A stretch of DNA of 64,000 nt from Pseudomonas inefficax (lineage in GTDB: Bacteria; Pseudomonadota; Gammaproteobacteria; Pseudomonadales; Pseudomonadaceae): contig NZ_OPYN01000207.1 of assembly GCF_900277125.1 (NCBI RefSeq), forward strand, positions 124,001-188,000, in the 5' to 3' direction. Under the pieces are notes generated by a model, which made no database searches, was not told where the DNA came from, and worked only from the letters and a program-made list of their open reading frames with translations. This document shows, piece after piece, positions 1 to 9,821 of the stretch (its first letter is position 1; the number at the start of each line of letters is the position of its first letter). The position numbers were made by a program, and so were the translations under genes.

Positions 1-2
1 CG

Positions 3-818
3 CTGCCCGCCCTGCAGCCGAGCGAAATCGACCTGGTCAACGGGCTGCGCCTGGACTGCGATTGCGACGACGCGACCCGCGCGCAGATGCGTCAGGCATT
101 GATGGGCCTGTCGCCTTGGCGCAAAGGGCCGTTCGACCTGTTCGGGGTACATGTGGACACCGAGTGGCGTTCGGACTGGAAATGGTCCCGGGTTGGTCCG
201 CACCTGGACCTCAAGGGCAAGCGTGTGCTCGATGTGGGCTGCGGCAACGGCTACTACCAGTGGCGCATGCTCGGTGCCGGTGCCGACATGGTTGTTGGCG
301 TCGACCCGAACTGGCTGTTCTTCTGCCAGTTCCAGGCCGTCCAACAATACCTGCCAGAGTTGCCCGCATGGCACCTGCCGTTCGCCCTCGAAGACCTGCC
401 GGCCAACCTCGAAGGTTTCGATACGGTGTTTTCCATGGGTGTGTTCTATCACCGCCGCTCGCCTATCGAGCACCTGCTGGCGCTCAAGGACTGCCTGGTC
501 AAAGGTGGCGAACTGGTGCTGGAAACCCTGGTGATCGAAGGTGACGAAAACCAGGTTCTGGTACCTGAGGACCGCTATGCACAGATGCGCAACGTCTGGT
601 ATCTGCCATCGGTACCAGCCCTGGAGCGCTGGTTGCGCCGGGCCGGCTTCAGCGATGTGCGGTGCGTCGACGTAAGCGTGACCAGCGTTGAGGAACAGCG
701 CAGCACCGAGTGGATGCGCTACCAGTCACTGGTCGACTTCCTTGACCCGAACGACCACAGCAAGACCATCGAAGGCCTGCCGGCTCCACGTCGCGCCACC
801 CTGCTGGCGCGCAAATAA
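3..818 (+). CDS. cmoB: tRNA U34 carboxymethyltransferase CmoB (5' end outside window)
   Basis: The reading frame is open from the left edge, so the N-terminus (about 50 residues) lies outside the window. CmoB transfers a carboxymethyl group from carboxy-SAM to 5-hydroxyuridine at tRNA position 34, completing cmo5U wobble modification. The visible part has the class I SAM-binding motif DVGCGNGYYQWRM, preceded by the family-typical SPWRKGPF and TEWRSDWKW segments. The C-terminus (DHSKTIEGLPAPRRA) is also typical of CmoB. The in-frame ATG at 87 is internal and is not the true start. cmoA would be expected immediately upstream. Confidence 0.95.
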   Translation: MPALQPSEIDLVNGLRLDCDCDDATRAQMRQALMGLSPWRKGPFDLFGVHVDTEWRSDWKWSRVGPHLDLKGKRVLDVGCGNGYYQWRMLGAGADMVVGVDPNWLFFCQFQAVQQYLPELPAWHLPFALEDLPANLEGFDTVFSMGVFYHRRSPIEHLLALKDCLVKGGELVLETLVIEGDENQVLVPEDRYAQMRNVWYLPSVPALERWLRRAGFSDVRCVDVSVTSVEEQRSTEWMRYQSLVDFLDPNDHSKTIEGLPAPRRATLLARK

Positions 819-822
819 AAAA

Positions 823-842
823 AGACGCCCGGATGGGCGTCT
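823..842 (-). terminator. Rho-independent terminator of the small exported-protein gene
   Basis: An 8-bp stem (AGACGCCC/GGGCGTCT) with a GGAT loop is followed on the minus strand by a run of seven T. It lies between the convergent ends of cmoB and the small minus-strand gene at 889-1092. The T-run is on the minus side, so it mainly terminates the small gene and may also block cmoB readthrough. Confidence 0.75.
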
Positions 843-888
843 GAATACATCTGCGCCGAGGAGCTGGCGCGGCGCAGGTGCTGTAACT

Positions 889-1092
889 TCAGTCCTTGGC
901 CAACTTGCTGGCCCTCTCCTGCGCCTTGCGCTCACGTTCGGCAACGGCCTGTTGCTTGTCGCCGTGCAGGCGCTGCTGGTCTTCGCGGAATGCTTGCCAG
1001 AATTGTTTCGAACGCTCCGCACCGCCCTCGGCGTAAACACTGGCGCTGCCCAGGGCAAGGGTGGCCAACAGCAGGTATTTGGTCAGGTTCAT
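889..1092 (-). CDS. small exported protein of unknown function (67 aa)
   Basis: The protein begins with a clear Sec signal peptide (MNLTKYLLLATLALGSASVYA, predicted cleavage after VYA). A short mature chain of about 45 residues follows, very rich in Lys, Arg, Glu and Gln and probably alpha-helical. It has no cysteines and no recognisable domain. It is monocistronic, with its own terminator at 823-842. Small charged secreted proteins of this kind are common in Pseudomonas, but I do not recognise a function. The predicted signal peptide and isolated transcription unit support it being a real gene. Confidence 0.7.
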   Translation of the reverse strand: MNLTKYLLLATLALGSASVYAEGGAERSKQFWQAFREDQQRLHGDKQQAVAERERKAQERASKLAKD

Positions 1093-1204
1093 CGTGGTTG
1101 CCTCGTGATAACCGATCAGACACGGCCATCCTAGCTAGGGCTAGCTAACGGCAAGGTGAGGCGGGGATTACAGTCTTGCAATGTGGCCCTGTGTTGTCAG
1201 TGCT

Positions 1205-1298
1205 GGCCTCTTCGCGGGTAAACCCGCTCCCACAGGAACTGCAAGGATTTCAGCGTCTGTGAAGACCTTGTGGGAGCGGGTTTACCCGCGAAAGGGCC
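1205..1298. repeat. REP pair, GCGGGTAAACCCGC type
   Basis: Two inverted copies of a Pseudomonas REP element (ggcctcttcgcgggtaaacc and its complement, each with the CTCCCACAGG module) are separated by about 30 bases. The pair can fold into a large cruciform or hairpin. It sits between the small exported-protein gene and the czcR-like promoter. Confidence 0.9.
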
Positions 1299-1381
1299 GC
1301 AACAGACAGCCAGATAACACCAGCATTACAAATCCGTTATCTGCGCCGCGCGCCCTTACTCATGCCGTAACATCCTGCCCC

Positions 1382-1412
1382 TTGACCCTGATGCCACTAC
1401 AGGGTCGAGAAT
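1382..1412 (+). promoter_or_regulatory. MerR/CadR-type promoter of the czcRS-like operon
   Basis: A 7-bp inverted repeat GACCCTG-N9-CAGGGTC (1384-1406) overlaps a -35 TTGACC (1382-1387). It is followed after a 19-bp spacer by GAGAAT (1407-1412) as a possible -10. A long 19-bp spacer with a central dyad is the signature of MerR-family activators. The half-sites match the ACCCT...AGGGT pattern I remember for CadR/PbrR sites. The site ends about 30 bases before the regulator ATG at 1442. Confidence 0.65.
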
Positions 1413-1441
1413 CGCCCCCTTTTCATCACACCGAGCCTCCC

Positions 1442-2116
1442 ATGCGTCTACTGATCATCGAGGACGAACTGCGCACCGCCGATTACCTGCAGCAGGGCCT
1501 GCGCGAGAACGGCTACGTGGTCGACTGCGCCCACACCGGCACCGATGGCCTGCACCTGGCCCGCCAGCAGCCCTACGACCTGGTCATTCTCGACGTCAAC
1601 CTGCCCGAACTCGATGGCTGGACCGTGCTGCAGCGGCTACGTGCCGAATCGGCCACGCGCATCATGATGCTCACCGCCCACGGCCGCCTGGCCGACCGGG
1701 TCAAGGGCCTGGACCTGGGAGCCGACGACTACCTGCTCAAACCCTTCGAGTTTCCGGAACTGCTGGCCCGCATCCGCAGCTTGCTGCGCCGTAACGACCA
1801 GCAACTGCAGCCCAGCACCCTGCGCGTCGCCGATCTGGAGCTGGACCCCGCCCGCCACCGGGCTTACCGTGCCGGGCAGCGTATCGACCTGACCGCCAAG
1901 GAATTCGCCCTGCTGCATCTGCTGATGCGCCAGACTGGCGAAGTGCTGTCGCGCACCCAGATCATCTCGCTGGTGTGGGACATGAACTTCGACTGCGACA
2001 CCAATGTGGTCGAGGTTTCGATCCGGCGCCTGCGGGCAAAGATCGACGACCCGTTCGACGACAAACTGATCCATACCCTGCGTGGCGTCGGCTACGTGCT
2101 CGAGGCACGCTTTTGA
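1442..2116 (+). CDS. OmpR-family response regulator, heavy-metal (CzcR/CopR) type
   Basis: This 224-residue protein has an N-terminal receiver domain with acidic pocket E7/D8, phosphoacceptor D51 in DLVILDVNLP, and Lys in DDYLLKPFE. A C-terminal OmpR winged helix includes SIRRLRAKIDDPF and the typical ending LIHTLRGVGYVLEAR. I chose the ATG at 1442 because the family start MRLLIIEDE begins there; an upstream in-frame extension would run through the REP and promoter. The stop overlaps the kinase TTG start by 4 bases. The nearest families are CzcR, CopR and CusR; the CadR-type promoter favours zinc/cadmium response. Confidence 0.85.
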   Translation: MRLLIIEDELRTADYLQQGLRENGYVVDCAHTGTDGLHLARQQPYDLVILDVNLPELDGWTVLQRLRAESATRIMMLTAHGRLADRVKGLDLGADDYLLKPFEFPELLARIRSLLRRNDQQLQPSTLRVADLELDPARHRAYRAGQRIDLTAKEFALLHLLMRQTGEVLSRTQIISLVWDMNFDCDTNVVEVSIRRLRAKIDDPFDDKLIHTLRGVGYVLEARF

Positions 2117-3495
2117 ACAACGCCAGCCTGTCACTGCGCCTGGGCCTGAGCGTGACGCTGATGGGCGCCGCACTGGTGCTGCTGCTGGCCTGCCTGGCCG
2201 TGTTCGCCCTTGATCACGAACTGGACAACCGCGCACGCAAGGACCTGGCGCGCAAGATGCTGCAGGTCGAGCACAACCTGCGCGTCGACCTGCGTAGCGA
2301 AGACCTGGGCAGCCGCGCCCATCCCTTGCTCGACCTGGTGATGGGGCACGACAACCTCAGCCTCAGTGTGCTGGCCCTGGAAGGCCGCCACCCGCACCTG
2401 CTCAGCCTGGGGCCAGCGCTTGAATCGCAGGTAGGCGAGCTGCGCACCGATGCCAGCCTGGCCTTTCATGCCTGGCACGACAGCAAAGGTAACCAGATAC
2501 TTACCGCGACCCGGCTGATGCGCCTGCGCGACGACACCCCAGTCAGGGTGATGATGTCGCTCAACCGCGCCGACGACAACGCCCTGCTACAGGCTTACCT
2601 GCATTCCACCTTGCTGGCGTTGCCGCTGCTGTTGCTGTTGATCGGCGCCGGCGCCAGGTGGCTGACCCGGCGCGGCCTGAAGCCCTTGCGCCACTTCCGC
2701 CGCATTGCCGGGCAGGTGTCGGCGCAAGATTTGCGACATCGCCTGCCAGCGAGCGGCCTGCCGCTGGAACTGGCAGAGCTGGCCAGCAGCATCAATGTGA
2801 TGCTCGATCGGCTCGATCAGGGGGTCAGCCAGCTGTCGCAGTTTTCCGACGATCTCGCCCACGAGCTGCGTACCCCCTTGAGCAACCTGATGGGCAGGGC
2901 CCAGGTGACCCTGGCCCGTGAACGGGACAACGCCAATTACCGCGAAGTGCTGGAAGACAGTATCGAAGAGCTGACCCGGCTCAACCGCATCATCAACGAC
3001 ATGCTGTTTCTTGCCCAGGTCAGCCAGCCTCAAGCCCAGGTGATGCTGAAACCCATGGCATTGGCCGACGAAACTGCTCGGGTTGTCGAACTTTTCGCGT
3101 TCAGTGCCGAACTGAAAGACGTTGAGCTGCGTGTTCAGGGCTGGGGGACGGCATTGGGGGATCGGCTGATGTTTCAACGGGCATTGTCGAATCTGTTGAG
3201 CAATGCCATTCGGCACTGCCCCGATGGCAAGCCCGTAGAGTTGCGCGTCGAGCGCCTGGGTAGTGAAATTCGACTTTCGGTAGAGAACCAGGGGCCTGGT
3301 ATTGCTGAAGAGCACCACTCGCGCTTGTTCGAGCGGTTTTACCGGGTGGGCTCGGGGCGCTCGCGGCTGGAAGGCGGGACCGGGTTGGGGCTGGCGATCG
3401 TCAAGTCGATCATGCAGCTGCATGGCGGGCGGGTCGAGGTCAGCAGCAGCCCATTGGGGCCTACCCGCTTCACTTTGGTGTTTCCTGCCGATTGA
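2113..3495 (+). CDS. heavy-metal-type sensor histidine kinase (CzcS/CopS-like)
   Basis: This 460-residue inner-membrane kinase is partner to the regulator upstream. I place the start at TTG 2113, overlapping the regulator stop as TTGA; this gives a proper N-terminal membrane segment (about residues 8-30). A periplasmic sensor region follows, then a second membrane segment near residues 155-175, a HAMP domain, a HisKA box DDLAHELRTPLSNL with phosphorylated H250, and an HATPase with N, G1 (ENQGPGI) and G2 (GGTGLGLAIV) boxes. Periplasmic metal sensing is inferred from family and promoter, not from visible ligand residues. Confidence 0.85.
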   Translation: MNNASLSLRLGLSVTLMGAALVLLLACLAVFALDHELDNRARKDLARKMLQVEHNLRVDLRSEDLGSRAHPLLDLVMGHDNLSLSVLALEGRHPHLLSLGPALESQVGELRTDASLAFHAWHDSKGNQILTATRLMRLRDDTPVRVMMSLNRADDNALLQAYLHSTLLALPLLLLLIGAGARWLTRRGLKPLRHFRRIAGQVSAQDLRHRLPASGLPLELAELASSINVMLDRLDQGVSQLSQFSDDLAHELRTPLSNLMGRAQVTLARERDNANYREVLEDSIEELTRLNRIINDMLFLAQVSQPQAQVMLKPMALADETARVVELFAFSAELKDVELRVQGWGTALGDRLMFQRALSNLLSNAIRHCPDGKPVELRVERLGSEIRLSVENQGPGIAEEHHSRLFERFYRVGSGRSRLEGGTGLGLAIVKSIMQLHGGRVEVSSSPLGPTRFTLVFPAD

Positions 3496-3502
3496 TCTTT
3501 CG

Positions 3503-3611
3503 CCTGTGCCGGCCTCTTCGCGGGTAAACCCGCTCCCACAGGTACCCTACAGGGCTGGGGCTTGTGCGACCCCTGTGGGAGCGGGTTTACCCGCGAAAGG
3601 GCCGGTACAGG
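3503..3611. repeat. REP pair, GCGGGTAAACCCGC type
   Basis: Two inverted REP copies lie between the convergent ends of the kinase gene and pdxJ. The symmetry extends outward to CCTGTGCCGGCC and GGCCGGTACAGG. The pair is a likely transcription end or mRNA-stabilising hairpin for both flanking operons. Confidence 0.9.
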
Positions 3612-3621
3612 CGACCGACGA

Positions 3622-4362
3622 TCAGCGCGAAGCCGCCACGATCAGCGCCTTCATCTCGGCCACGGCGGCCTTGAAGCCCACGAACAAGGCATGCGCCACC
3701 AGCGCATGGCCGATGTTCAGTTCATTGATGCCCTTGATCGCGGCAACCGCCTCGACGTTGTGGTAATGCAGGCCATGCCCGGCATTGACGATCAGCCCCT
3801 GCCCCACCCCGAACGCCACACCATCGACGATACGCTTGAGCTCCTCAGCCACATCAGTCGGGGTTTCGGCGTCGGCGTAACGCCCGGTGTGCAGTTCGAT
3901 GGCTGGCGCTCCAACACGACGCGATGCCTCGATCTGCCGCTCGTCGGCATCGATGAACAGCGACACTTCGGCACCGGTACGCGACAGGCGCTCAACCGCA
4001 GCCTTGATCCGTGCCTCCTGGCCCGCCACGTCCAGGCCGCCTTCGGTGGTCAGTTCCTGACGGGTTTCGGGTACCAGGCAGATGTGCGCCGGGCGAATCT
4101 TCTCGGCAAAGGCCATCATCTCTTCGGTGACGCCCATCTCGAAGTTCATGCGGGTCTGCAGCACGTCCTTGAGCAGCACCACATCACGCTCCTGGATGTG
4201 CCGGCGGTCTTCACGCAGGTGCACGGTGATGCCATCGGCGCCTGCTTCCTCGGCATCCAGGGCAGCCTTGACCGGATCAGGATAACGCGTGCCCCGGGCC
4301 TGACGCAGGGTCGCCACGTGGTCGATGTTTACGCCGAGAAGCATGCGGTTGCTGTGAGTCAC
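3622..4362 (-). CDS. pdxJ: pyridoxine 5'-phosphate synthase PdxJ
   Basis: PdxJ condenses 1-deoxyxylulose 5-phosphate with 3-amino-2-oxopropyl phosphate, the last ring-forming step of de novo vitamin B6 synthesis. The 246-residue TIM-barrel protein has the standard start LLGVNIDHVATLRQARGT, the EEAGADGITVHLREDRRHI segment, the catalytic-glutamate strand NFEMGV and the C-terminal phosphate-binding NAGHGLHYHN. It is the last gene of the lepA-to-pdxJ run, 43 bases after recO. Confidence 0.97.
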   Translation of the reverse strand: MTHSNRMLLGVNIDHVATLRQARGTRYPDPVKAALDAEEAGADGITVHLREDRRHIQERDVVLLKDVLQTRMNFEMGVTEEMMAFAEKIRPAHICLVPETRQELTTEGGLDVAGQEARIKAAVERLSRTGAEVSLFIDADERQIEASRRVGAPAIELHTGRYADAETPTDVAEELKRIVDGVAFGVGQGLIVNAGHGLHYHNVEAVAAIKGINELNIGHALVAHALFVGFKAAVAEMKALIVAASR

Positions 4363-4405
4363 GAAAGGCTCTCCTGATGATTGAGCCCCACAGCATACGT
4401 CCTGA

Positions 4406-5089
4406 TCAGCGCTTGCGAAACAGTTCCCGGCTGACCAGCGGTTTTCCCCCCAGGTGAACCGCCAGTGCCTGGCGCATCAGGCGCTTGGCGGCGAGCAAGG
4501 CGCCTGGTGCATTCCAGTCGGCTTCAGCCAGGGCCACCAGTTCGGTGCCGCGGAACAGCCCGGGTTGCGCCAGTTCCACCCGCTCCAGGCCGGCATCCAC
4601 ACGCAAGCGGTACAGGCCGTCGAGCGCGATCGGCTGGTCATTGACGTCGTGGTGCAACGAAAACGCGTAACCGAGCTCGTCCAGCATCCGCCATTCGAAC
4701 GAGCGCAGCAGCGGCTCCAGCGGGCGACCGGCGGCCAAGGCCTGCAAGGTCAGGGTGTAGTGCTCGAACAGCGCCGGGAAAGGCGCTTCGGCGGGCAGCA
4801 GGCGCATGAGCAGTTCGTTGAGGTACAACCCACTGAACAGGGCATCGCCGTGCAGCCAAGTGGCGATGCCGGCGCTGTCCATGCGGCCTACATTCTTCAG
4901 CTCGCCACGCCCACGCAGCTCAAGCTCCAGCGGCACGAACGGCCGCACCAGGCTGCCACCCTTGCCACGCGCACGGCGCAACACGGCGCGCATGCGGCCC
5001 TGCGGGGTGAAAAAGTCCACCAGCGCGCTGGTTTCCTTGTAGGCACGGCTGTGCAGCACGTAAGCTGGCTGGCCAACAGGTTGTTCCAT
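4406..5089 (-). CDS. recO: DNA repair protein RecO
   Basis: RecO helps load RecA onto SSB-coated single-stranded DNA in the RecFOR pathway. The 227-residue protein shows the N-terminal OB-fold (AYVLHSRAYKETSALVDFFTPQGRMRAVLRRARG) and the helical C-terminal half with YLNELLMRLLP and FEWRMLDELGY. The length is normal for the family. It lies between era (with a REP pair in the gap) and pdxJ, the usual Pseudomonas order. Confidence 0.95.
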   Translation of the reverse strand: MEQPVGQPAYVLHSRAYKETSALVDFFTPQGRMRAVLRRARGKGGSLVRPFVPLELELRGRGELKNVGRMDSAGIATWLHGDALFSGLYLNELLMRLLPAEAPFPALFEHYTLTLQALAAGRPLEPLLRSFEWRMLDELGYAFSLHHDVNDQPIALDGLYRLRVDAGLERVELAQPGLFRGTELVALAEADWNAPGALLAAKRLMRQALAVHLGGKPLVSRELFRKR

Positions 5090-5115
5090 AAACGCTCTCT
5101 AAAAGCCCCAGACAA

Positions 5116-5189
5116 CTGTGGGAGCGGGTTTACCCGCGAATGCGATGGTGAACCCACTGACGCATTCGCGGGTAAACCCGCTCCCACAG
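5116..5189. repeat. REP pair, GCGGGTAAACCCGC type
   Basis: A compact inverted REP pair (CTGTGGGAGCGGGTTTACCC ... complement) sits in the era-recO intergenic gap. It lies inside a co-directional cluster, so it may act as an mRNA-processing hairpin that separates era from recO-pdxJ. Confidence 0.9.
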
Positions 5190-5213
5190 AGTAACCTGAG
5201 CCGTCAGGCGAAT

Positions 5214-6122
5214 TTACAGGTCGCCGTAGCCCAGCGAACGCAGGGCGCGCTCGTCGTCGGACCAGCCGCCTTTCACCTTGACCCACAGGTTGAGCATGAC
5301 CTTGGAGTCGAACAGCACCTCCATGTCCTTGCGCGCCTCGGAACCGATGCGCTTGATGCGCTCGCCCTTGTCGCCAATGATGATTTTCTTCTGGCCGTCG
5401 CGCTCGACCAGAATCAGCGCGTGAATGTGCAGCACATGGCCCTGCTGCTTGAATTCTTCGATCTCCACGGTGATCTGGTACGGCAATTCCGCACCCAGCT
5501 GGCGCATGATCTTCTCGCGCACCAGTTCGGCGGCCAGGAAGCGGCTGCTGCGATCGGTGATCTGGTCTTCGGGGAAGAAGTGCTCGTTCTCGGGCAGGTG
5601 CTTGGCGATCTGTGCCTCCAGCGCCTGGAGGTTGTGCCCCTGCTGCGCGGAAATAGGCATCACTTCAGCATTCGGCAACTGCTCCTGCAGCCATTGCAGG
5701 TGCGGGATCAGTTCGGCCTTCTCTTCCATGCGATCGGTCTTGTTGACCGCGATGATCAGTGGGCCCGTCACATACTGCACGCGCTCCAGCACCAGTTGGT
5801 CCTCGTCGGTCCATTTGGTGCGGTCGACCACGAAGATCACCACGTCGACGTCTTTAAGGGCCGCCGAGGCATTGCGGTTCATGTAGCGGTTCAAGGCCTT
5901 GTCGTTGGCCTTGTGCATACCTGGGGTATCGACGTAGATCGCCTGCACGTCACCCTCGGTCTTGATGCCGAGCATGTTGTGACGGGTGGTCTGCGGCTTG
6001 CGCGAAGTGATCGCCAGTTTCTGGCCGAGGATGTGGTTGAGCAGGGTCGACTTGCCCACGTTCGGGCGGCCGACAATGGCCACGTAGCCGCAGCGGGTCG
6101 GGTTGCTATCAGTCATTGCCAT
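5214..6122 (-). CDS. era: GTPase Era
   Basis: Era binds the 3' end of 16S rRNA and couples GTP hydrolysis to 30S maturation. The 302-residue protein has the G1 motif GRPNVGKS, a G2/switch I segment, G3 DTPG, G4 NKTD and the C-terminal KH domain with its GDKGERIKRIG loop. Its start overlaps the end of rnc by 14 bases, consistent with translational coupling. A second in-frame ATG two codons in (MTDSNPTRCG) is an equally possible start. Confidence 0.97.
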   Translation of the reverse strand: MAMTDSNPTRCGYVAIVGRPNVGKSTLLNHILGQKLAITSRKPQTTRHNMLGIKTEGDVQAIYVDTPGMHKANDKALNRYMNRNASAALKDVDVVIFVVDRTKWTDEDQLVLERVQYVTGPLIIAVNKTDRMEEKAELIPHLQWLQEQLPNAEVMPISAQQGHNLQALEAQIAKHLPENEHFFPEDQITDRSSRFLAAELVREKIMRQLGAELPYQITVEIEEFKQQGHVLHIHALILVERDGQKKIIIGDKGERIKRIGSEARKDMEVLFDSKVMLNLWVKVKGGWSDDERALRSLGYGDL

Positions 6123-6798
6123 TCTCCACGCCCAGGGCGATCAATGCAGACGCGGCAGCGACTTGCTCGGCAATACGCCGGCTGACGCCCTGACCACGGC
6201 TCTTGTTGTTCAGCAGCACTACCTCGCATTCGACGAAGAAGGTACGGCAATGCGGTTCGCCCTGGATATCCACCACTTCGTAACGTGGCAGCTCACAGCT
6301 GCGCGACTGCAGAAACTCCTGCAGGCGGGTTTTCGGGTCCTTGTTGGTATCGACCAGGGTCAGCCCCTCGAACTCGTCGGCCAGCCAGGCCAGCACGCGC
6401 TCCCGGGCAGTTTCCATGTCGGCGTCCAGGTAGATGGCGCCAATCAGCGCCTCCAGAGCATCGGCCAGGATCGACTCGCGGCGGAAGCCACCGCTCTTGA
6501 GTTCCCCCGAGCCCAGGCGCAGATAGTCACCCAGGTCGAAACCACGGGCCAGACGGGCCAGGGTCTCACCCTTGACCAGGCGCGCACGCAGGCGCGACAG
6601 CTGGCCTTCGCGGGCCTGCGGAAAGCGCTCGAACAGCGCCTCGCCGGCGACGAAGTTGAGAATGGCGTCACCGAGAAACTCCAGGCGCTCGTTGTTGCGC
6701 CCGGCGTAGCTGCGATGGGTCAGGGCCAGAAGCATCTGGTCCTGGTTCTTGAAGGTATAGCCGAGCTTTCGCTCCAGACGGGCAAGGGAAGCAGTCAT
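6109..6798 (-). CDS. rnc: ribonuclease III
   Basis: RNase III cleaves double-stranded RNA and processes rRNA precursors. The 229-residue protein has the signature NERLEFLGDAILN with catalytic acidic residues in the first domain, ADALEALIGAIYLD, and a C-terminal double-stranded RNA-binding domain (DPKTRLQEFLQ...SRRIAEQVAAASAL). The start codon lies in an ATGA overlap with the stop of a short upstream reading-frame remnant. A leader hairpin lies about 130 bases upstream. Confidence 0.97.
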   Translation of the reverse strand: MTASLARLERKLGYTFKNQDQMLLALTHRSYAGRNNERLEFLGDAILNFVAGEALFERFPQAREGQLSRLRARLVKGETLARLARGFDLGDYLRLGSGELKSGGFRRESILADALEALIGAIYLDADMETARERVLAWLADEFEGLTLVDTNKDPKTRLQEFLQSRSCELPRYEVVDIQGEPHCRTFFVECEVVLLNNKSRGQGVSRRIAEQVAAASALIALGVENGND

Positions 6799-6863
6799 GC
6801 GGCCACCCGTTCGTTGTTCAACGCGTTGTTCAAATCAACATCCTGAAAGACTGTTTGGCTGTG
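6795..6863 (-). pseudogene. possible C-terminal remnant of the DUF4845 gene between lepB and rnc
   Basis: In many Pseudomonas a DUF4845 membrane-protein gene separates lepB from rnc; here the gap is only 161 bases. The last stretch is an open frame ending in QDVDLNNALNNERVAA, whose TGA overlaps the rnc ATG as ATGA. The DLNLNDALN-like segment resembles what I recall of DUF4845 proteins, and no start codon or signal anchor remains. The homology is tentative and rests on memory. Confidence 0.25.
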
Positions 6864-6927
6864 GCCCGCCGCGATGTGCGGCGAATCTCCCGATCCCTGA
6901 GAACACAGCCTATGTCAGAAATGCATT

Positions 6928-6952
6928 CGGCGCTGCCTGCTGGCCAGCGCCG
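6928..6952 (-). promoter_or_regulatory. leader hairpin between lepB and rnc
   Basis: An 8-bp perfect GC-rich stem (CGGCGCTG/CAGCGCCG) with a 9-base loop lies just after the lepB stop and about 130 bases before rnc. It has no T-run, so it is not a classical terminator. It could be an RNase III processing site in the rnc leader, as known for E. coli rnc, but that is inference. Confidence 0.4.
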
Positions 6953-6959
6953 ATGGGTA

Positions 6960-7814
6960 TCAATGGATCAGACCGACCCGCGACAGGTTGGGCAGGTGGC
7001 TGAGTTTGGGCTCTGGCCAGCTCATCCACACCGCGAAGGCCTTGCCGACGATGTTCCGGTCCGGAACCATGCCGTGCAGCTCCTTCGGGATGTTCGGGTC
7101 ATCCCAGTAACGGCTGTCGTTGGAGTTGTCGCGGTTGTCGCCCATCATGAAGTAATGGCCTGCCGGCACGGTCCATTGCTGGTCCGGCGGCATGCGGTAA
7201 CGGCTCATTTCCTTGCGGATCAGGTGTTCGGCCTCGCCGAGCTTTTCCTTGTACAGCTCGGCGCTGCCCAGGGTGCCCGGTTCGGTGCCCACCAGTTGTT
7301 CGGCAATTGGCTGGCCGTTGACGAACAACCGCTTGTCGCTGGTGTAGCGCACCTGGTCGCCCGGCAAGCCAACCACTCGTTTGATGTAGTTGACGTTCGG
7401 GTCGCTCGGGTAGCGGAACACCATCACATCACCGCGTTGCGGGTCACCCACTTCGATGACCTTCTTGTCGATCACCGGCAGGCGAATGCCATACGAGAAC
7501 TTGTTCACCAGGATGAAATCGCCCACTTCCAGGGTCGGTTTCATCGACCCCGACGGAATCTGGAACGGCTCGACCAGGAACGAACGCAGCACCAGCACGA
7601 TGAACAGCACCGGGAAGAACGACTTGCCGTATTCAACCAGCAATGGCTCCTTGCCCAGGCGCTCGACCACCGCCATCTCGGGCTGGCTGACGCTGCCCTG
7701 GTAGTTGGCGATTGCCGCACGCCGGCGCGGGGCCAGGAACAGCAGGTCGATCAAGCCCAGCAGGCCGCAGACGAAGACGGCGATGACTAGCAACAGCGGG
7801 AAATTTAGCGACAT
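6960..7814 (-). CDS. lepB: signal peptidase I
   Basis: LepB removes signal peptides from Sec- and Tat-exported pre-proteins at the outer face of the inner membrane. The 284-residue protein has two N-terminal membrane segments (about residues 4-24 and 60-78), the catalytic-serine box PSGSMKPTL, the box with the general-base lysine NYIKRVVGLPGD, and the C-terminal box MGDNRDNSNDSRYW. It starts 5 bases after lepA, the usual operon partner. Confidence 0.97.
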   Translation of the reverse strand: MSLNFPLLLVIAVFVCGLLGLIDLLFLAPRRRAAIANYQGSVSQPEMAVVERLGKEPLLVEYGKSFFPVLFIVLVLRSFLVEPFQIPSGSMKPTLEVGDFILVNKFSYGIRLPVIDKKVIEVGDPQRGDVMVFRYPSDPNVNYIKRVVGLPGDQVRYTSDKRLFVNGQPIAEQLVGTEPGTLGSAELYKEKLGEAEHLIRKEMSRYRMPPDQQWTVPAGHYFMMGDNRDNSNDSRYWDDPNIPKELHGMVPDRNIVGKAFAVWMSWPEPKLSHLPNLSRVGLIH

Positions 7815-7819
7815 AGGAC

Positions 7820-9619
<1,800 letters not shown>

Positions 9620-9821
9620 GGGTCAACACTCGAAAAGGCTGCGAGCCGGACGCCCGCCGAAAAATAGCCGGGAATTGTACCTTAAGCCGGAGCTTGCCGC
9701 CACGCCATCCAGCCGCTGGTAAACGGGGTTGCCTGACAGAAACGCTACCTGACATTTCTGCCAGTACTCAGCGCACCGGGAATCGTCCACCCTTGCAAAC
9801 CTCCCGACCGAGGTGACCAAC

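Noticed and set aside
1181..1441. N-terminal extension of the czcR-like regulator
   Set aside because: It would translate a REP pair and the MerR-type promoter; the family start is at 1442.
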